DNA from: Symsagittifera roscoffensis
Taxonomy: Eukaryota > Xenacoelomorpha > Acoela > Convolutidae
Length of the DNA stretch: 60,000 nt
Assembly: GCF_963678635.1 (NCBI RefSeq)
Contig: NC_087068.1
Location: 36,033,436-36,093,435 of the forward strand
Reading direction: 5' to 3'
The notes beneath the pieces are model-generated. The model was not told where the DNA came from. It did no database searches and saw only the letters and a program-made list of their open reading frames with translations. The translations under genes were made by a program, and so were the position numbers. How positions within the stretch are numbered: the stretch's first letter is position 1; every line of letters starts with the position of its first letter. This document shows positions 1-11,199 of this stretch, piece by piece.

Positions 1-1496
1 GTATTTCGGAAAAAATCATAAAAGAAACATTCGGTCGATCTATGAAGGGTCGACTAAAGCTCAAAAATGTTCTATCACAGAGCATAAAACACACCTGCTC
101 ACCCTCGTGAAAAACCTAGGTTAGCGCCTGCTAGAAAATTTTCAGCTGTATCTTGTTCCTATGGTCGGAGTGCCCATTTGCCAACCCTGCCGGTCCGCTC
201 TCAATATCTTTGGTCGATCAAACAGCTGCATTTTGGGCAACTGTAGTTGGTTTCGTATCTCTGAATGAACGTAGCACATGTCACAATAGCGCACTTTAGT
301 AAACCTAGTTTTAGATGGATCGTTTTTATCCGTAGCATTGAAGCTCATGTGGTATTCACAAGTCTGCCAGTTGGCGTCATCTATGCGTCTGAAAAATCGA
401 GTCTACAAAAGTTGAAATCAATCTGAATAAGTGCTTTGGAAAACTGTTTCTATATCGAGGTAAATGGCGCTTTTTGTCAAATATAAAATTCATTCAAGAA
501 AAACATTGCTGATGAAACGCTATTTCACTTTAATGAATATTAGTACTTTAAAACACTGCGAAAGCGTAATTGTTATAAGCGTTTCAGAAAATCTATAGAA
601 AAAACCAGTGTACCGATTTTAATTTTTTCTTAAGTTTTTTTTGCTTGACACTGAAAACTTCGACAGCTTTTCAGTTCTTAAGATATACAGCATTAAGAGA
701 ATTAGCTGCTGGAATAGATTATTCTCAGTTATATGACTTTGAATCCAACCCAAGTCCAGTCATCTTGAAAATCTTGATAATTTCTTGAATAATCTCAAAA
801 ATTTATCAAAGATAGCGAAGAAGTTTTTAAAATTTGTGTTTTATAAGGCTTTAAACAGTCCCAAAATCATTACTATATCCTCGGAAACATGAATGATGGC
901 TCTGCAGCTCATCAAGCGAGTTTGAAATTTTCATAAAATTTTGGACAGGTTTTTCAAAGATTCTTTAAGATGTGACAAAGATCTTTAAAAAATTTGTTCA
1001 TCAAATTTATCACTCGATGCCTATAATATTTGTTCTAATGAACTAATGATGGAAATTGCTGCTATAGATCCCAATATTTTATGATTTTTAATACAGGTCA
1101 TGTTTCAGTCTTTCATAAACTTTTTTGTAGACTCAATAACATTTTGTCGTCTTCTTTCAAGTTATATAAATGGAATAGCAAAAGCGAAAGAAAAAACTTG
1201 GTTGCGAACATTTTGAAAAAATTCTCGAGATTAATAAACCGAAATTAAAAACGTGCCATGATAAATATTCTTAATTGGCGCGTTTTTTGCAAACCAAAAA
1301 CGCGTCTTGTTAAGTTTTAAGTTCTTTGCAGTTTTCCCTGACTTTCAAAGCAGCGAAAATCTCAGGATCATGTTTTTTCTTGAAATTGAAGCCGATAATC
1401 AATTAAACATGCGAGCTTTTCTTTAGTCGTAGTGCGATGATCAAGCTGAAGATGGACTGAAAATTTCGAAAGGTATGTCCTGGACAGTCAAAAAAG

Positions 1497-1757
1497 TTAA
1501 ACTGAGCTGCTCTCACTGATCAAAGTAGAAATAAACAAGTCAATTTTAGATTCACTAATAGAACAAACTGAAACCACCGCTGAAGGCTTAAGTCCATCTG
1601 GATATCCGCATTATCCACGTGACTCATGTACAAAAAAATGTTCTAAATTTGGCCTCAGCGAAACAAAACAAAAGCTCGAAATTGGTAAAATTCAGATGAT
1701 CAGGAAAGGAAACGAAAGAAGAGCTAAACAAGAAAGAGAAGAACACGCTAACTGAAG
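1497..1757 (+). other. Open frame of unknown nature
   Basis: After a TAA there are about 86 open codons ending at TGA, with no ATG near the start. The product begins TELLSLIKVEINKSILDSL and ends in a basic, Lys/Arg/Glu-rich helix (KGNERRAKQEREEHAN). It has a coiled-coil look and a CTKKC pair. It may be a remnant of a retroelement ORF1 or a host exon. No family is recognised and no good splice sites were identified. Confidence 0.2.
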
Positions 1758-2269
1758 ATTCTAAAGGCATTGGAAGAACAATTGATGTGAATGTAGGAAA
1801 GAAAACGAACTATTTAAAAGGGTCATACTACTAGCAGCAAAAGACTGTAATAGCCAAAAGACCTGAGTAAACAGGAAAAAACGGATTCAGATATAGGCAC
1901 AGAAAATCAGCCACCATCAGAAGAAACCGCGGTAACAATGAATAGAAGTGGGATATCCAAGAAAAAACCAAATCGCTATGATGATTCAGTATGTCATGCA
2001 GTGAGAGATACTTGCAGCGATGATGACGCAAATAATTGAAACGAGGAAACGAAGGCGGCACTTGAAACGCACAAAAAAAACTGAACATTTTTGGCAAAAG
2101 AACTGAACATAGCATTAAAGTTACCGAAGATCTGCTACGAATGTTGGAATGGCAGTTTTGCATGAAAAAATTTAGAACAACTGGACTGAATTGAAAAAAA
2201 TGACTGTAAGCTGAAAAATACCTTTAAAGCGCTGAAAAAGCACTGAAAAATCTTGGAAATATAAATAAA

Positions 2270-2536
2270 AAACTGATTTAATTAACTCTTATTTGTTAAA
2301 GGCGTTTTTAGGCATTTTTGGAAAATTTTGACTAAAAAATTTGCGCTTTTTTGACGCGCGCTCCCCCCTCAAAGTAAGTATATATTGGCGCCAAAGGCGC
2401 CTTTAGAAAATTTTTAGGTTCCCTCGCCAAATATGAATATCTCAAATTAGTACAAAGGTCGGCATGGTGTCGAATCCCGGAAGGAAAAAAGCCGTCCGCC
2501 CCACCCCCCCCCCGCCCCCCCTTAAATCCGCCCCTG
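2270..2536. mobile_element. MITE-like element, right end
   Basis: Contains the module GCGCTCCCCCCTCAAA, then TATTGGCGCC, a C-tract and the terminus TTAAATCCGCCCCTG. The reverse complement CAGGGGCGGAT matches the left end of the better preserved elements at 23972 and 48911. The left boundary is not clear. Confidence 0.5.
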
Positions 2537-3061
2537 CTCCTTAAGGTCGTTTTATCTATTCACTATTGAAGAAAAGACTAGAGATCTATCCTATTTCCCG
2601 TTCAAGTTTCTTAGTTTTTGTTCGTATTAACAAATTGTGTCGGGAGTGGTCGGTATCACAGTGCGATTGGAACATTGTTGTCCAAATCTGCTGAAATAAA
2701 GTTCAGAACAGTCAGGATCTAGACATAATCGAAACACAGATTGAGGCATGCCGTATATTGACCACAGTCACGAAATTTATCTCCTCCAAAAAGCTGCTCG
2801 GATCAAGCTGAAATGCTTATTTTTAATCCGAAAAAGATAAACTACTCATTAGGTCATCGTTTTTTCTCACTTGGACCCTTTTATGGGCCCAAATTTGAGC
2901 AAAAGATGAGCGGAAACTTTACAGGGGAAAATTGAAACGCATCTTATTCAGGTCGAGCGCAGTTGAGTACAGAATAAAAAACAGATGAATTTGATAAAAA
3001 ATAGAGGATTTTTTTTATCTGACCAAGTTCTAAAAGTTTATCTGACTTTGGTTCAGACAAC

Positions 3062-3291
3062 TTTTTACGGTCGAGACCCCTCTTTTAGGGATTCGACCTC
3101 CTGCCATTCCAAAGGGTTTCACTTTGGTACAATTTTTAAGACATCTAATTTTGGCTGACCGACCGTAAAATGTTTCTAAACGCGCGGGGTGGGGTGGGGG
3201 ATTTTTTTAAAATTAAAAGTCAACTAAATTTTTAATTTTTTTTGATAATCCGCACCACCCAGGCCATCGAGAAAATCCTTGACCGCCCCTG
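3062..3291. mobile_element. MITE-like element fragment
   Basis: Begins near a GGTCGAGACCCC motif and ends with GAGAAAATCCTTGACCGCCCCTG, a degenerate version of the CAGGGGCGGATCTAG terminus in reverse orientation. It carries the same internal modules (TAAAATGTTTCTAAACGCGC) as the copies at 25560-25974 and 50489-50901. It ends about 170 bp before the linker exon at 3463. Confidence 0.45.
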
Positions 3292-3462
3292 AGATGACTA
3301 AAGGGTAAAATTGACCGAGAGATAGACAACTATCTTACTTTTTTGTTGTTGTTCCGAGATGGAATCATTTGATTACCTACGTGAATGATCTCCACTTCCC
3401 TTCCATTTGGCGATGTGTTTTGTTTAGTGTTGTTTCGATGTGTGTTGTCTATTGTTCAATAG

Positions 3463-3641
3463 GCGATGGAGATGAGTGAGATGTTGAAGATAGAGCGGAA
3501 CTCGGAGGTGAATGGGCTGATAGAGAGCATGGAGGAGGACATGGCGGAGCATGAGAAGCAGGCCAACTTCAAGTACTACCAGGACACCTGCTACAAACCA
3601 TTCCTGCCCAGGGAGAATCTGGAGACCAGTCACAGACTCAG
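3463..3641 (+). CDS. Channel gene exon upstream of S1 (linker or N-terminus)
   Basis: Preceded by TTCAATAG and followed by the donor AG|GTACAT. It encodes 59 codons plus two bases, beginning A-MEMSEMLKIERNSEV, an acidic helical segment (IESMEEDMAEHEKQANFKY), and then CYKPFLPRENLETSHRLR. Its phase-2 end joins exactly to the exon at 14374 to continue HRLR-AMYLAEAKVEMEK, so it lies directly upstream of S1. It could be the first coding exon (ATG at 3466) or an inter-repeat linker like the one at 55.1 kb. It is present once in the window because copy B begins inside the next intron. Confidence 0.7.
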
Positions 3642-4559
3642 GTACATATGAGGCCAACCATATGAGGTCAACTTTTGATTCAGGTTTAGAGCCAGAAATA
3701 AGCTTCCAAATGTCCAATAACAACATCAAAGTTTGTGCACCTCCTAAAACGGTACTGATTACAAAAGATCCGCCAAAAGTAACTTACAAGATGATTTATT
3801 ATCAAAAATGTTGTCGAAAGAACAGATATGCTTCCTTTCAAACTCTCTTTTGGAGATTTTATTCACGACTAATCTAAAAAGGCCAACCCATTGAAATTTT
3901 CAACAAAAATCAACTGCCAACACAATTTATATCATTGTTCGCCCGTTTGAGTCGTCAACATAATCCAGCTCTTGTAAATTCCAGAAAACTAAATCAACCA
4001 AACAAATCACATGAGAAACATTAAAATCGGGGCAATAAAAACTTGCTGTAACTGTTTCGAATAAAAGCTACCCATTTATTATTTAGATAGAAAACTATCA
4101 TTTTTTTTCTGGAAAAGTGGAGAAAACTAAAAATCAAATTATTTAAAGGTAAACCAACCAAACTTGAGTTAAATGAAAAATTACGGACGGAAAAAGTCTT
4201 CATACTGCTACAATATATCATATCTGTCGAAAAATTGTTTTTCTTGAAAGCTGCACCAATATGTTTGCAAGACAAGATTGTAATATGGTAGAAAACTCCA
4301 ATATATAACGCCTTGAAGTTAAGATTTATTAAAAAAAAAAACATTTTCTTATAAAAAACAATCTTTAATAAAGAATATTGGAAAAATTTTTGAAGATTAC
4401 CGGGAAAAAAATTAAGCTTATTCAAAAAATGTAAATAAGTTTTTAATGCTGTTTTTTAATTAGGTAAATATTATTTCGCGTGTTTTTGAAATCGACTATA
4501 TTTCAAATCAGATTTTCAATTTTGTGAATAAGGTGTTCCTCTTTATATAAAGTCAAAGG

Positions 4560-6068
4560 TCAAACAGTCACCTCCTAGCGGTGGGTCCCGGGTAACCTTT
4601 ACGTTCCTAAAGGACAGGTGAACCAGTCATGTCTGTACGCTGCTAACAATTGACTTGCAAAACGCCTACTCGGTGGTTAACAGATGATGGATAATACGGT
4701 CTAGTAAGCCATAGCTGTAGAAAAACTTTCTACATTCAAACCAATGAAAGAAACCAATCAAAATCAAAAACAAGAGCGACCGGACCGAGACAATGTTTTG
4801 GCGAGGCAGCAACCGTGAAAGCTCGGACATTGGATTTGTAAGACGCTCAAGGGAAATGAAAGCGTCGAATACGAACAGTTGATGCTAGAGGTGCGTTTTG
4901 ACTTCCTGGGAGTATGCGGGACCCACTTGATCAGCAACGGATGTAATAGAAATTACCTTGCGGGTGGCAAAGTGACCGAGTTGTGGCTGCCTGGCTAGAA
5001 AGTCGCAATAATAGTGAGACGTCTAAAATAGTCGTTTTTTACAGTTTCACTAACCCGATAAGGAAAAAAGTGAAAAGCGGGTTGATTGCTTTCACGCTGA
5101 TCTTTTCTGACTAAGGAAATTCGGCATCCCCAGCCATAAAGCTGGAACTCATACTCTTACTTTGGGTGATTTTAATGCGAGAGTCAGTAAAAAACAGTTA
5201 ACTAAAATGAGACCACTAGCTAGTGCCTGGACTGCCGACCAAGAAACAAACTCAAAAGGCGAAAAGTTACTGGAGCTGCACTCAAACGATGAAAAAGTTA
5301 CTGGAGAAGAAGAAAAAGGTATTTTCATTGAGTACTTATTTACCGAACAAGGTTTGGTTTTTAACGAAAAAAGAAGTGTACATAGTCGGGTTCTAAAAAA
5401 CAGAATTGACGAGTTGGTTTCAAAAAGGAAAAGGGCAAAGTTGAGAATTTGGAGAGCGTCCTGGAAGGGTTTCATGACAAGCACGTCCTCGGAAAAACGC
5501 GTGAATTGTATAATGTGTTGAAAGCGATTCTTCGGAGTGTTCACTTGAGTTGGCTGGAGGAGCAAAAGTGAAGTCAGTAATTGCAAATTTCAAAAGCATT
5601 ATAAAATCTGTTTACGAACAGAACGGCGCGCGAAAAGTCACTGCCAACTGCGGATAGGGGACCTCCTGAAGGGGCAGAATTAACTTCTTAAGTACCTTCT
5701 TAAGTTGCTGGGAAAAAAATTCTCAGGCCTTTATAAGTATTTTCACTGATAGTTGGTTTGCTCCGGGAAAAATTCCACAAATTTGAAGGGACGCAGTAGT
5801 ACAAAATCTAGTCAAACAAGGAAGCAAAGCCAAATCGAACAATTACCGGAGAGTTTTCCTTCATGACCAAGTTCGCAAACTGTTCGCAAAGGTGAACAAG
5901 CAGCTGCCTAAGATCTCACCCTATCAATTTGGGTTCCGAAGCCACAGGTCAAAGGGCCAAGCTTTGTTTCTTGGCAAATAGATGTTTGCTTCAAAGAAAG
6001 GTTGAGAACCGGCAACCTCTTTTTTTGTTTTTCAATGACCTATCAAAGGGTTTTGATTCTATTGATAG
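4560..6068 (+). mobile_element. Degenerate APE-type LINE, 5' portion
   Basis: Non-LTR retrotransposon on the + strand. Endonuclease signatures are FDFLGVCGTHL near 4890 and LGDFNARVSK at 5163-5190. RT begins near 5830 (FGFRSHRSKGQ, about 5928) and reaches DLSKGFDSID, where the BEL element interrupts it at GATAG (6064-6068). Several frameshifts and stops make it non-coding. The same sequence, uninterrupted, restarts at 27353. Confidence 0.75.
6064..6068. repeat. Target-site duplication GATAG (left)
   Basis: GATAG flanks the BEL/Pao element on both sides (again at 12600-12604) and occurs once at the empty site in the other copy (within CTATTGATAGGGAAG). Five bp fits LTR-retrotransposon integration. 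Confidence 0.9.
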
Positions 6069-6559
6069 TGTGCGCTCAATCTCCGTAAATCAAAAAAACA
6101 TGAAGGATCAAGAAGTTCAAATTAAGGAGAGCATTTATCGGCAAAAACTCATCATAATCTCGGTCGAGCATAAACATCGTATAACTTCAATCATATTCGT
6201 CACCAATTCACAGCTTCAAAACAAATTAGCGCAAGCTAGCCACAAGAACCGGTCGTTAATGTCCTTGAGACAAATTGCTCTTTTAATCAAGGCTGAACCA
6301 AATTAGAGCGAAAAGACGGTTATAATAGGTTTTGGAGGGGGGGGGGGGTGGGTTCGAACCTGGTTACGGAGCATCCCATCAAGTTCGGGGCATATTTGAG
6401 TTCTAGAAAGGAAATGACCTTGGCGGGATTCGAACCGGCGCCGAACCCGCGGGGATGCACCATGTATACGCTCGGCTACTGTCCCTATATGCATTTTTAC
6501 ACTCGCACATTTGCGTTTATATGCATTTGTACTTCTTGTTTTATATTTGCGCTGCAACA
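6069..6559 (-). repeat. BEL/Pao LTR (3' LTR in element sense)
   Basis: 491 bp, reading TGTGCGCTCAAT...GCTGCAACA on the + strand. By eye it is about 95% identical to the LTR at 12084-12599. In element sense it begins TGTTGCAGCGC and has a TATAAAAC box close to its start. It contains a tRNA-like segment (6422-6484) and, at about 6350, a second B-box-like GGTTCGAACC next to a G-run. Confidence 0.9.
6422..6484 (-). other. tRNA-like segment with A-box and B-box inside the LTR
   Basis: On the - strand it reads GGGACAGTAGCCGAGCG...GCGCCGGTTCGAATCCCGCC. TAGCCGAGCGT resembles a Pol III A-box and GGTTCGAATCC is a near-perfect B-box, at tRNA-like spacing. The same segment is in the other LTR (12446-12508). 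It looks like a tRNA-derived module carried by the LTR. A complete cloverleaf is not evident. Confidence 0.6.
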
Positions 6560-6835
6560 TCCTCCACCCCTAAACAAGGAAGAACGGGAGCGAGCTTTAC
6601 GGTCGGGCGGGTCAGTTCGCTCGTAACGGTTTTTATGTCGGCGGATCTCGCGCATCCGTCCTTGCCATAGTGCAGTCTTAGAATACGTGCGAGTGGATAA
6701 TGTCCAGGTGGAGTGTCAGGCTCTATGACCCAAACCAAGTCGCCGGCTTTCAACGTAACGTCTGACTGGTTGTGCCACTTTGCCCTCCTATTGAGGGAAG
6801 GAACGTATTTCCGCATCGACCGTTTCCATATTGCG
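6541..6835 (-). pseudogene. BEL/Pao Pol C-terminus (DUF5641-like)
   Basis: Encodes KYVPSLNRRAKW, then GDLVWVIEPDTPPGHYPLARI, then VTSELTRPTVKLAPV: the small domain that follows integrase in BEL/Pao Pol. It is one base out of frame with the integrase ORF; the connecting residues (NAIWKRSMRKYVPSL) are readable across about 6817-6855. The end abuts a purine-rich tract (AGGGGTGGAGGA on the - strand) directly before the LTR, the expected polypurine tract. Confidence 0.8.
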
Positions 6836-8143
6836 TTAGCGTATGATTGCGCTCTGGCGAACCACTTCGAAACTTAGCGACGGAAAACTCGCTGCGTGTT
6901 GACCAAGGATAAAATGATTCGCGGTTAATGCCTCTAGATCTAGCGGATTGTAACTAACGGCTGTTATCGGTCTAGCGTTAAGTGATTGCTCAAAAAGGCT
7001 CAGCGTGGTTCTTAGAATCTCCTCAGTTACTCTCCTGTTGCCTAGGATGTCATAAAAAACGCGCTTGACACTCCGAACTAATCGGTCCCAGGAGCCATCA
7101 TGGTGCGGTGCGCTGGGTGGATTGAATTTCCACTTGATCCCTTTCTGAACAAAAACAGCGGATGCGAGCTTGTTCCAACTCTCAACGCAAGCTAAGAGCT
7201 CTTTCTGAGAGCCAACAAAGTTCGTGCCGTTGTCGGACATGATGGCAGTAGGAGTACCGCGACGTGCAATAAACCTCTCCACGCCCATCACACAAGAGCT
7301 TGTGTCGAGCGAGGGGACCACTTCAATGTGCACCGCTCTAGTGGTGAGACAGGTTAATAAAAAAACCCACCTCTTTTCCGTAATTCTCCGGATTGGAACC
7401 AGGAACAGCCCAAAGTGGTCGACACCTGTGTTAGCGAAAGGAGGTTGCTTGTAACCCAGCCTTTCAATGGGCAGATTAGCCATAATATGAGTTTCTGTCT
7501 GCGCTTTGCGTTTTCGGCACGCAATGCAAGTATTTTCAATGTTTCGCAGCAACCATCGCAAATTTAACACAACGTACTTCAAATTAACCACCGCACGCAT
7601 GTAATCCAGGCCTTGATGGAAACTCCTAACGTGCAAGTGCTGAACGAATAACCGAACAACCGCGTGACGTGCATCAAGTATAATCGGATGCTTGCTATCG
7701 AAATCGGAATTAACCAAGCGGCTGATGCACCCAGTCGAGCGCAGGATGCCAGCTGGTCCAACGAACGTTGAATACTTGGCGATCCGACTATTCCTTGTGA
7801 TAACTTTACCGGCTCTTAGTAGTTTTAGCTCACTAGGGAATGTCTCACCCTGGGACAGGTAAATGAGCTTCTGTTCAGCATTATCCATTTCAGACGGGTC
7901 TGTAATTTCTAATATACTCGACCGGAAATGTTTATGGGATGGCAGCCATCTTAACAAAAATGCTACTGTTCGTTTGTATTTTACAATTGAATTGAATCTC
8001 TCCCAATTTCCGAAGGGGAAATTTTTTTCTGTCAAAACATCGACGACAAAATTTGAAGAATTTTCCAGACAAATATCGATATCACATGATGGTCCTTTGA
8101 GTCTTATTTTATTAATAACCCTTGTATCGGCTTGAACGGCCAA
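6836..8143 (-). pseudogene. BEL/Pao integrase region
   Basis: A 435-aa open frame. The N-terminal ~110 residues are a Pol segment (ERFNSIVKYKRTVAFLLRW) also present in the duplicated unit upstream. Then come a zinc-binding region (HLHVRSFHQGLDYMR..CIACRKRK) and the core: NTGVDHFG (first Asp), TCLTTRAVHIEVVPSLDT, IMSDNGTNFVGS (second Asp) and GSWDRLVRSVKRV. The family norm at the last site is W-E-R, so the catalytic Glu is replaced by Asp. The frame breaks at its C-terminus near 6845. Confidence 0.88.
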
Positions 8144-10016
8144 TCAGTTGTTCTCAGTATACTAGGGCCATTAACCCAGCTGCTTTCCTTGAGGGCTTCC
8201 GAAGAAAGCCCTCGTGTACCGGTATCAGCTGGGTTATCACCGCTAAGTATGTGATGCCACTGATCAGTGGTGGTAGACTCCAGAATCTCACCAGTGCGAT
8301 TACCAACAAAAACGGTAGCTACTACAAGAGTGAAGCCACTGAAGAACAGTGGTACTATCTGTCCACATGAAAATATCCGTAACTTTGAAAGTAAAACCTT
8401 TCAAAATTTCTTCTTTTAAGCGGGTTGGAAGAAGAGCCGCTTGAAGCTTTAACTTCGGGATAGAAAGCGCTTTCATAGGCGCGACGCGGGCTTTGCCAAA
8501 CACGACGGCTAACTCGATCTGATGGGAGCTAGCAAGTCGCGCACGAAGGAAAGCGACGGCACAGAAAACATCCTGCGAACTATCACCGAACATGTGAAGT
8601 TCTATTCGGTCCAAAGGTTCAGTGAAATAGCTGCGAGATATTGTCAGAGAACCTAACAAATGAAGACCTGAGTGCCACTCAAGGAATTTATTGTTGCTTT
8701 GAGTCAACTTATGAAGCCACATATCCTGTGCCGGTATCAATTTGTCGGGATTGGCACTTTTTGCAGCCATATCAATCAACCCATTTTTTATCTCGACAGC
8801 TTGTTCTATATACTTCTTACATTTTTCAATATCAGTATCAATTTTTGAGCAACGACTCTGATTCTCTATGTATTCTAAAATTATTTCAATGAACGGCGAA
8901 TACTTGGCGATCCGACTATTCCTTGTATTAACTTTACCGGCTCTTAGTAGTTTTAGCTCACTAGGGAATGCCTCACCCTGGGAAAGGTAAATGAGCTTCT
9001 GTTCAGCATTGTCCATTTCAAACGGGTCTGTAATTTCTAATATACTCGACCGGAAATGTTTATGGGATGGCAGCCATCTTAACAAAAATGCTACTGTGCG
9101 TTTGTATTTTACAATTGAATAGAATCTCTCCCACTTTCCGAAGGGAAGATTTTTTTCTGTCAAAACATCGACGACAAAATTTGACGAATTTTCCAGACAA
9201 ATGTCGATATCACATGATGGTTCTTTGAGTTTTATTTTATCAATAACCCTTGTATCGGGCTTGAACGGCCAATCAGTTGTTCTCAGTATACTAGGGCCAT
9301 TAACCCAGCTGCTTTCCTTGAGGGCTTCCGAAGAAATCCCTCGTGTACCGGTATCAGCTGGGTTATCACCGCTAAGTATGTGATGCCACTGATCAGTGGT
9401 GGTAGACTCCAGAATCTCACCAGTGCGATTACCAACAAAAACGGTAGCTTACTACAAGAGTGAAGCCACTGAAGAACAGTGGTACTATCTGTCCACCTGA
9501 AAATATCCGTAACTCTGATAGTAAGACTTTTCAAAATTTCTTCTTTTAAGCGGGTTGCAAGAAGAGCCGCTTGAAGCTCTAATTTCGGAATAGAAAGCGC
9601 TTTTATAGGCGCGACGCGGGCTTTGCCAAACACAAAGGTTAATTTGGTCTGATGGGAGCTAGCAAGTTGCGCAGGAAGGAAAGCGACGGCACAGAAATTA
9701 TCCTGCGAACTATCACCGAACATGTGAAGTTCTATTCGGTCGAAAGGTTCAGTGAAATAGCAGCGAGGTATTGTCAGAGAACCTAACAAATGAAGACCTG
9801 AGTGCCACTCAAGGAATTTATTGTTGCTTTGAGTCAACTTATGAAGCCACATATCCTGTGCCGGTCTCAATTTGTCGGGATTGGCACTTTTTGCAGCCAT
9901 ATCAATCAACTCATTATTTATCTCGACAGCTTGTTCTATATAGTTCCTACATTTTTCAATATAAGTATCGTTTTTTGAGCATTGACTCTGATTCTCTATG
10001 TATTCTAAAATTGTTT
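7769..10016 (-). repeat. Direct duplication of ~1.13 kb inside the BEL element
   Basis: The block starting GAATACTTGGCGATCCGAC occurs at about 7769 and again at about 8896. Each runs about 1.12 kb through RNase H to the coiled-coil segment (LEYIENQSRCSK / LEYIENQSQCSK). The copies are about 94% identical by eye and differ by small indels, so each has its own frame breaks. This is an internal rearrangement of the element, not a normal BEL feature. Confidence 0.85.
8300..9163 (-). pseudogene. BEL/Pao Pol fragment with RNase H (second unit)
   Basis: 287 aa. It joins a Pol linker (ERFYSIVKYKRTVAFLLRW), a coiled-coil Gag-like stretch (EKCKKYIEQAVEI) and RNase H: IELHMFGDSSQDVFCAVAF, GKARVAPMKALSIPKLKLQ, FMWTDSTTVLQWLHS. 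The duplication places this Pol C-terminal linker upstream of Gag-like sequence, so the order is scrambled. Confidence 0.75.
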
Positions 10017-10098
10017 CGTGGCATTTATAAAGTTCGCTTTCGAGATTGCTACGTTTCTCAAACAACTTCTTAATTTTCTTCTGAAACTTAACTTCCAT
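9283..10098 (-). pseudogene. BEL/Pao Gag N-terminus fused to RNase H
   Basis: 271 aa starting MEVKFQKKIKKLFEKRSNLE, a Gag-like basic coiled coil. At about residue 70 it runs into the region before BEL RNase H (MWLHKLTQSNNKFLEWHSGL) and then RNase H (ELHMFGDSSQ, KARVAPIKALSIPKLELQ, WTDSTTVLQWLHS). Most of Gag plus all of protease and RT are missing, which implies an internal deletion. An extra T near 9449 shifts the C-terminal frame. Confidence 0.78.
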
Positions 10099-10177
10099 GC
10101 TTAATGCTTAATAATTTCAGAAATAAACAAATCTCAGAAAATACTTTATTTTCACGCAAGTAAATCCTCAAAATACT

Positions 10178-10462
10178 CTAATACATCAATAACTTACAAA
10201 GGGGAGTAACTTGAAGTTTTGACCTTTTAAGTCTGTTGTGAATCGCTCTACGATTTTTAGGCGACAAACGGTTCTTCTTCTTCTTAGCTTTCAGTGTACC
10301 TAGGTCAGCACTGTATCGTCTAAGTAACAACAGAGTCTTCAACTCAAGGGAAGGGGGCTGGTGCAGCTCTTTATACTTTTCGATAAGTATTTGGTCTTTG
10401 GCCTTTCGCTTTGAGATAAAATTCTCAACTATGTTAAGAACGAGAATACCTGTCTTTTTCAA
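10178..10462 (-). CDS. Small basic ORF in the BEL leader, unknown
   Basis: 94 aa, beginning MKKTGILVLNIVENFISKRK, with a very basic middle (LKAKKKKNRLSPKNRRAIHNR) like a nuclear-localisation or nucleic-acid-binding stretch. It lies between the BEL leader and the Gag-like ORF, on the same strand. It could be remaining Gag sequence in another frame or chance. No family is recognised. Confidence 0.25.
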   Translation of the reverse strand: MKKTGILVLNIVENFISKRKAKDQILIEKYKELHQPPSLELKTLLLLRRYSADLGTLKAKKKKNRLSPKNRRAIHNRLKRSKLQVTPLCKLLMY

Positions 10463-10845
10463 TTCTTTTTCTATATTGTCCGTACCGTTGCGGCGACATT
10501 ATACAATAGCGGTAATATTCTCCTTGTATCTCAAAAGAAGGCTCTTAAGTTGGTCAGTACTCAAACTACGGTTGTTGTTACTGCGGTGCTTACTAATGGA
10601 GTTATTTATGGCGTCGTGCCAATTAACTAGATCTTTCCGATTCGACAAAAAGTGGTGCAGATAGTTTTCTGCAAGTCCCTGGAGTTAAAGTTAAAGCTTA
10701 AACCGGGCTTTGTGAAACAAGTCTCTTTCACGCGCTTTTGAGACGGCGCGGAAAGTATACGGAGCGCGTGATCCAAGGAACTAGCTCCTAGATTGAATAC
10801 CATACACTTAAGAGACCTACGCGACGGCTACATTACGCTTAAGGA

Positions 10846-11175
10846 CCAATGGGGTGGGGAAATTAAGTAGGTCGGTTGAACTCCAACAACGCATACGGAG
10901 TAAACCTGAGGATGAAAGAATTCAACTTAACTCACTTAATATCACCGTACCTGACCAGTTAACATTAGTGTCGCGCAACGAAGTCAATAATGGGATGGGC
11001 TGAAACGGCTTAGATATACTTGAAGCGAACTGGCTTTTAGTTTCACCAATGATGGGTGGGGGATCAGGCAAATTGGTTAAGTTCCAACAACACACGCGGA
11101 AAAAACCTGAGGATGAAAAAACTCAACTTAATTTGCCTGATGTTTCGCTACCAGACCACTTACCATAAGGTTGGT
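10846..11175 (-). repeat. Two hairpin-forming direct repeats in the BEL leader
   Basis: Segments of about 130 bp at 10846-10985 and 11046-11175 share CCAACAACRCAYRCGGA and AACCTGAGGATGAAA. Each is bounded by inverted arms: ATCAGGCAAATT with AATTTGCCTGAT in the second, ATTAAGT with ACTTAAT plus GTTGAA with TTCAAC in the first. They lie between the 5' LTR and the ORFs of the element. Confidence 0.6.
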
Positions 11176-11199
11176 GTCATTTTACAGCACAGTTTCGCA

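Larger units (their letters stand above)
1..3462. other. Repeat-rich region, no clear gene
   Basis: AT-rich sequence with no convincing exon. Two MITE-like fragments lie at about 2270-2536 and 3062-3291. One open stretch on the + strand (about 1497-1757, no ATG) encodes a charged, helix-prone peptide, described separately. If the exon at 3463 is internal, this is intron of the channel gene; if it is the first coding exon, it holds the promoter and 5'UTR. The sequence does not decide. Confidence 0.5.

Noticed and set aside
1831-2163. 110-aa frame on the - strand
   Set aside because: Antisense of an A/G-rich stretch; no domain or homology recognised.
4021-4425. 134-aa frame on the - strand in intron 1
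   Set aside because: Low-complexity, Phe/Leu/Lys-rich translation of AT-rich sequence with no domain and no splice context.
6422-6484. A functional tRNA gene in the LTR
   Set aside because: A- and B-box-like motifs are present, but no complete acceptor stem or clear anticodon arm; it is called only a tRNA-like module.
7224-7454. Frames on the + strand within the BEL element
   Set aside because: Shadows of the integrase frame on the opposite strand.
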